From assembly GCA_021788095.1 (NCBI GenBank), contig JAJYLB010000015.1, positions 18,828 to 82,827 of the forward strand: 64,000 nucleotides of DNA, in the 5' to 3' direction. The first letter of the stretch is position 1, and each line of letters starts with the position of its first letter. The notes beneath the pieces were generated by a model. That model had not been told where the DNA came from. It saw nothing but the letters and a program-made list of their open reading frames with translations, and ran no database searches. Shown one piece after another: positions 59,950-64,000 of the stretch. The translations under genes were made by a program, and so were the position numbers. This DNA comes from Acidobacteriota bacterium. Lineage in GTDB: Bacteria; Acidobacteriota; Terriglobia; Acidiferrales; UBA7541.

Positions 59950-62359
59950 GGGCGAAAACCTCGACAAGGCCACAGTGCGTTGCACAGACGCAACGCGGAC
60001 CCAGGCCGCTGTCTACGTGTCCGCGGATGGGGAGACGCTCGGCAAGCCATTCCCTTGGATTGAGCTGCCGGAGGGCATCAGGAAGGAGATGGACGGTGCC
60101 GGCGGCAACCTCGAGGTTTTGGTGCGCGGCAGGAAGGCGAAAATCAACGGCAAGTGGGAGATCATCGGGGTTGTTTCGAGCTGCGACCCAGCCTTGGTTT
60201 TCGCCAAACAAACGGGAAACAAAACATCCCGCCTGCTGGTTCTCAAGGACGCGGAATTCCAGGTCACCGATAGAGCCCTGGCGCTGCGGACAGGGCACGT
60301 GTTTCGAGATCCGGACAGGGGCCAACACCCCGGGCGGGTGCTCTCGGACCTTAAGACAACAGTGCCAGGAGCGCCCGGTCCGCCGGACGTCAATCGCAAC
60401 CCATACAATTTCGTGTCGTTGCCGGGGGGAGAGCCGTGGCTTGACGTGCCCGACCCGGCCGCGGGCGGCAAGCACGCGGGGCACGACCGCTGGTGGCCCG
60501 AACTGCTCCAGGGCGAAATCGGACTCACCCTCACCGCGCTGACGCCCGTTTTCATTCCCGCCGGCTTTCCCTTTCCGTCTGACAACACGACGCTGCGGCC
60601 CTTTTTCAAGCTCCGGGGGTCTTCCGGGTCGGCGAAGGTTCATGCCATCCCCGGCTCCTCGGTCAAAGGGCCGCTTCGCGCCATGGTCGAAGCGGTTGCC
60701 AACGACCGCTTCGGCGTGGCCAACGAAGAGGAATACGGGAGGCGCATTCCCTACCGCCGCCGCGCATTCAACCGCGATCGAAGGAACGGTAGCTTTGAGT
60801 ACCACTTCGGAAAGGTCGTCAGGGAGCTTTCAAACGGAGACCTCGAGGTGCGGCCCATGGGCTTGGCCGGCCGACCCGTTCCCTGCAAGGCGAACCTCCT
60901 GGCTCGCGATACCGACGATCACACCCGGGGAAACCCTACCCGGACGCGCGAGCCCGTCGTCACGCTGCCGAAGAAGGTCAGGGAAGAGTACGAGAGGAAT
61001 ATCGAGCATCCTCATTACGCGAAGTACTTGATGGACCGGGAGGAGGCTCTCAAGGACTGGAAGAAGAAGGGGCCACATGCCCCGAAACCAAAACCGAGCT
61101 ATCGCCAGGATCTGCCCAGCCTGGATAAGGCGCGAGACGATCTCAGGAGGCTCGATCCCGGCGAGCAAATCTTCTATACGTTGGACCGTTCGGGCCGGAT
61201 TGACTCGTTTGGCAAGAACGTCAACTACCTGTGGCCGGCCGAACGCAGCATACGCGACCTTGCCCCAAAACATTTCCCTCCCGAACGCCGCGGGCTGGGA
61301 TATCCGCTGGGCCTTGCCGAGCGCATGTTCGGCTTCGAATCGAAACATCAGAAGGAGGAAGACGGCAAGCCCGAGGCGCATCCGTTCCGCGGCAAGCTGC
61401 GCTTTGAAACCTTCTGGTGCGCATCCGAGCCGACCGAGGTAAGGCTGAGCCTCGCGCCGCTCACCTCCCCGGGCACTCACGCGAAGTCGCGACCTATGTA
61501 CCTGGTGGGGAGGGACGGCGACGTATCGGCCAGCTATTCTGACAAGGACCCGAAGCTTCGCGGCAGGAAATTCTATTGGCGTCAGCGGCTCGATAGCGCT
61601 CCCGACGGCATCTGGGAAATGCACAAGAAGCAGGAGCCGCTTCATAAGGCCAGCCAGTGCCCCGCGCGCATCCAGGCGCTCGCGAAAGACGCAAAATTTA
61701 CGGGCAGAATCCACTTCGAGAATCTGAGCCGCGTCGAGCTTGGCGCGCTGCTCTTCGCGCTGACCGGCGCAGCCACGGGCAACGGGGCCGCGCCAACCGG
61801 AAACAGCCGGCAGGATGCCGGCGCTACAGCCAACGCCGGCGCTGCAGCGGCCCGAGGGGTCGCAACAGCCGCGGCGCGCGAAGGCCATACCATCCAGCTT
61901 GGCAAGGGCAAGCCGCGCGGGCTCGGCACGTTCGAGCCGTCGGAGGTGAAAATTTCCTTCCGGAATCCGAAGGAAGAATATGGAACCTTGCTCCCGCAGC
62001 CGCAGGCGACCGTTGACGGGGAGATGGGCCGAGATGCCGGGCTAGAGCCTGGCGCTGCACCTGCGCCGCAGGCGGCCACCGGCGCAGACGAGGAAGTGAG
62101 GACGGCGCGCGAAGCGTTCGAAAAGTGGTGCCTGAGCAAGCCTGGCGCCCCCGCAGGCAAGGGCTTCCGCGAGATTGACCACATCAAGGATTTCATCAAG
62201 CTGCACACTTGGCCCGAGAAGGATTCGGTGCGCTACTATCCGCTGCACTTCTCGGATTACAGTTGGCTGCCTGGCGAGAATATGAATCCTGACGAGCCAA
62301 AGGGCGGAATCCGGCGGCGGCCGAAGGCGATGAAGCAGGCTCGCGACTTGGAGCCCTAG
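59936..62359 (+). CDS. Large Cas7 with insertion (TIGR03986-like RAMP)
   Basis: An 807-residue RAMP protein. Residues 15-125 look like a beta-rich OB-type domain (TQAAVYVSADGETLGKPFPW). NPYNFVSLPGGEPWLDVPDP (155-174) is the marker start of the TIGR03986-like RAMP domain, with VHAIPGSSVKGPLRAMVEAV (236-255) and the C-terminal loop KGKPRGLGTFEPSEVKI. A large insertion lies between. No acidic residue stands clearly at the cutting position. GTG 59936 is preferred: GGAGG is five bases upstream; ATG 59942 is an alternative. A low-complexity Ala/Gly stretch near residues 620-645 is encoded by dispersed palindromes (61800-61860). Confidence 0.8.
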   Translation: MKMPEGENLDKATVRCTDATRTQAAVYVSADGETLGKPFPWIELPEGIRKEMDGAGGNLEVLVRGRKAKINGKWEIIGVVSSCDPALVFAKQTGNKTSRLLVLKDAEFQVTDRALALRTGHVFRDPDRGQHPGRVLSDLKTTVPGAPGPPDVNRNPYNFVSLPGGEPWLDVPDPAAGGKHAGHDRWWPELLQGEIGLTLTALTPVFIPAGFPFPSDNTTLRPFFKLRGSSGSAKVHAIPGSSVKGPLRAMVEAVANDRFGVANEEEYGRRIPYRRRAFNRDRRNGSFEYHFGKVVRELSNGDLEVRPMGLAGRPVPCKANLLARDTDDHTRGNPTRTREPVVTLPKKVREEYERNIEHPHYAKYLMDREEALKDWKKKGPHAPKPKPSYRQDLPSLDKARDDLRRLDPGEQIFYTLDRSGRIDSFGKNVNYLWPAERSIRDLAPKHFPPERRGLGYPLGLAERMFGFESKHQKEEDGKPEAHPFRGKLRFETFWCASEPTEVRLSLAPLTSPGTHAKSRPMYLVGRDGDVSASYSDKDPKLRGRKFYWRQRLDSAPDGIWEMHKKQEPLHKASQCPARIQALAKDAKFTGRIHFENLSRVELGALLFALTGAATGNGAAPTGNSRQDAGATANAGAAAARGVATAAAREGHTIQLGKGKPRGLGTFEPSEVKISFRNPKEEYGTLLPQPQATVDGEMGRDAGLEPGAAPAPQAATGADEEVRTAREAFEKWCLSKPGAPAGKGFREIDHIKDFIKLHTWPEKDSVRYYPLHFSDYSWLPGENMNPDEPKGGIRRRPKAMKQARDLEP
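61800..62059. repeat. REP-like palindromes inside the large cas7 gene
   Basis: GATGCCGGCGCTACAGCC (61814-61831), ACGCCGGCGCTGCAGC (61833-61848), and GATGCCGGGCTAGAGCCTGG followed by CGCTGCA (62033-62059) belong to the family seen at 2356-2380. They are in frame and encode the Ala/Gly/Asn-rich text ATANAGAAAARGVATAAARE and LEPGAAPAPQ. Confidence 0.6.
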
Positions 62360-62366
62360 GGCGCCT

Positions 62367-62624
62367 ATGTACTGGGTCGTCGCCTACGATGTGGTTTCGG
62401 ACCGCCGGAGGCAGAGGCTGCTCAGCCTGCTCAAGGATTACGGCATTCCGGTGCAGCGGAGCGTGGTCGAATGCGATCTCGACGAGCGGCGCTTTAAGGA
62501 GATGCGGGAGCGGGTTCTCGGGGCGATCAGCCGCCGGGTGGACAAGGTGAACTTCTACCGGGCTTGCGGGAACTGCTGGTTTCTGGCGGAGCGGTATGGA
62601 CCGGCAAACAATTTTCGACAGTGA
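62367..62624 (+). CDS. cas2: CRISPR adaptation protein Cas2
   Basis: An 85-residue Cas2: [20 protein letters not shown], with the conserved Asp of the first strand (YDVVSD), KDYGIPVQRSVVECDLDERR, and VDKVNFYRACGNCWFLAERY. Cas2 forms a dimer that bridges two Cas1 dimers during spacer insertion. It starts eight bases after the large cas7 stop and is the last gene before the array. No cas1 is in the window. Confidence 0.85.
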   Translation: MYWVVAYDVVSDRRRQRLLSLLKDYGIPVQRSVVECDLDERRFKEMRERVLGAISRRVDKVNFYRACGNCWFLAERYGPANNFRQ

Positions 62625-63081
62625 GGTTTCCCTTTCTGTCGGCCGCCAACTGATTGATGGCGAATGCCGAAGCCGGTCGAATGCCGGTGAAGCAAGCTCG
62701 TACGAGTTTGGCGCAAATAATTCAGCGCGCAGCGGTTTTCGAGCGATTTGCGATAATTGGCGGCTGGCTGAAGGAATTCAAGGCCTCTAAACCGTTTAGA
62801 ATTGAGGCATATATGGCAAATTGTCGAGAATTATGCTATTGGCAAGAGCGACGTGCCATTTTGCGACACAAACGATGCCAGATTGCCGCCAGCACAACAA
62901 GGAGATAGTGATTGTGAGCCGGGTTTATCGCGCTATTCTGAAGTGGCCCGCAAGCCGATTTTCGACACTGCCTGTTCCTATCGCGAGGAAGATAGTAACG
63001 ACTGGAACGATAAGGGTTTGCCGGTTGCTGCCCTTCGGAAGCCCTTTACATTCAAGCTGGGAAATGATAGAAACCACAGGT
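62625..63081 (+). promoter_or_regulatory. CRISPR leader region
   Basis: The 457 bases between cas2 and the first repeat are clearly lower in GC than the cas genes, contain no supported gene, and lie at the leader side as judged by repeat orientation (repeats end in GAAAC, away from the leader). It should hold the array promoter; TATGCT (62831-62836) and several T/A-rich stretches are candidates, none decisive. Confidence 0.65.
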
Positions 63082-64000
63082 GTTTGAGGGTGGACCGACG
63101 CGGAGTCGCGACTGAAACGTTCAAACGGTCGGCAAGGCTCGTGAGTGTAAGCCGGTTTGAGGGTGGACCGACGCGGAGTCGCGACTGAAACGACTGGGAC
63201 TGGGTGCCGCCGTTCGCGTTGACGTTGTTTGAGGGTGGACCGACGCGGAGTCGCGACTGAAACGACGGTCAGCTGCACAGCTGGAGGTCACAATCCAAGT
63301 TTGAGGGTGGACCGACGCGGAGTCGCGACTGAAACTTCGGTTTCGTCCAGCAACATTATTTTTACCGCGGTTTGAGGGTGGACCGACGCGGAGTCGCGAC
63401 TGAAACGTGCAATGAGAACCGACAGGACTGTTAGCCACATGTTTGAGGGTGGACCGACGCGGAGTCGCGACTGAAACCCGGTTTGAGCCAGCTTTTGACC
63501 CTCTGTTTTTTCGGTTTGAGGGTGGACCGACGCGGAGTCGCGACTGAAACAGGCGGATCCTGGCGATAGGCTTCCTACCTTTTCTGGTTTGAGGGTGGAC
63601 CGACGCGGAGTCGCGACTGAAACTTAACTTACTGATTCGGTTCGAAGTCGGCTTTCCCTTGTTTGAGGGTGGACCGACGCGGAGTCGCGACTGAAACGCG
63701 ACTAGTCGTCTGGATCGCTGCCGGTGTCTTGGTTTGAGGGTGGACCGACGCGGAGTCGCGACTGAAACATCCCTTTCTGCCAGAGGGCTACTATCCGTAG
63801 CCGTGTTTGAGGGTGGACCGACGCGGAGTCGCGACTGAAACAATTACTGATTCGGCTCGAAATCACACTTCCCCTCGGTTTGAGGGTGGACCGACGCGGA
63901 GTCGCGACTGAAACGAAGCTGGGTCGCCGAACTGGTCCTCAGGGATGATCGTTTGAGGGTGGACCGACGCGGAGTCGCGACTGAAACTGATTAAGCATAA
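63082..64000 (+). CRISPR. CRISPR array, 13 repeats visible, continues beyond the window
   Basis: Thirteen copies of a 37-base repeat with no difference found by eye: GTTTGAGGGTGGACCGACGC followed by GGAGTCGCGACTGAAAC. Repeats start at 63082, 63155, 63227, 63299, 63370, 63441, 63514, 63587, 63661, 63732, 63805, 63878 and 63951. The twelve complete spacers are 34-37 bases (36, 35, 35, 34, 34, 36, 36, 37, 34, 36, 36, 36); a thirteenth is cut by the window end. The repeat holds a CGAC-x5-GTCG stem and an AGTCGCGACT palindrome and ends GACTGAAAC, which gives the usual type III eight-base handle. No degenerate terminal repeat is seen. Confidence 0.98.

Noticed and set aside
62625..63081. Small open frames between cas2 and the array as genes
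   Set aside because: They overlap each other in different frames, have no family text, and lie where a leader is expected.
63121..63843. A 240-codon minus-strand frame in the CRISPR array with a repeated SVATPRRSTLK text
   Set aside because: It is only the translated CRISPR repeat; its periodic structure equals the array.

Overview
The window is GC-rich, densely coded and continuous bacterial chromosome. The gene set fits an Acidobacteriota genome, by inference from gene order and style rather than from any rRNA (none is present): TadE/TadG modules, a TldD/TldE pair, a CarD regulator, tsaB-rimI-psd-pssA-asd-like-lptE-holA-rpsT clustering, and many small dispersed palindromes. No tRNA or rRNA gene was found.

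Layout. 1-2155: end of a TadE/TadG secretion-pilus module. 2536-3627: a glycosyltransferase. 3808-9741 (minus strand): a lasso-peptide operon read right to left as PqqD-like RRE protein, B2 leader peptidase, lasso cyclase, a 51-residue precursor overlapping the cyclase 3' end, HPr-kinase-like kinase and a nucleotidyltransferase, followed by a small membrane-anchored protein. 10221-12731: a second TadG/TadE module. 12762-15630: NfeD protease, slipin and a SPOR protein. 15935-29708: housekeeping genes (lnt, DUF4242, prfB with its programmed frameshift, DUF302, metK, ahcY, tldD, tldE, rsmI, an FmdB-like zinc ribbon, galU, tsaD). 29709-35189: a repeat-rich stretch around a 1453-residue M14-like secreted protein. 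35190-38779: hydantoinase/oxoprolinase A and B. 38841-45788: carD, tsaB, rimI, psd, pssA, a Usg-like Asd paralogue, lptE, holA, rpsT. 45954-52207: membrane proteins built from a repeated module, a TPM/nucleotidyltransferase/LemA operon, a SIMPL protein and a small membrane protein.

52604-64000 is the most distinctive part: a type III CRISPR-Cas locus resembling the III-D2/III-Dv group (cas6, an HD-less cas10, a single cas7, a csx10 with a helical tail, a double cas7, csx19, a large cas7 with insertion, cas2), followed by a leader and at least 13 identical 37-nt repeats running off the window. No cas1 and no CARF effector gene is visible. The single Cas7 and the Csx10 with a possible Cas11-like tail look like unfused versions of parts that are joined in the cyanobacterial III-Dv complex. 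Two of the twelve spacers match the same 3' end of a gene from two diverged relatives, in antisense orientation.

Mobile and repeated DNA: two 133-bp copies with no difference found by eye of a MITE-like element with 17-bp terminal inverted repeats (15663-15795 and, inverted, 34811-34943), a second inverted-repeat family (39609-39750, 51619-51825), and several REP-like palindromes, some lying inside coding sequence (lasso B2 gene, large cas7).
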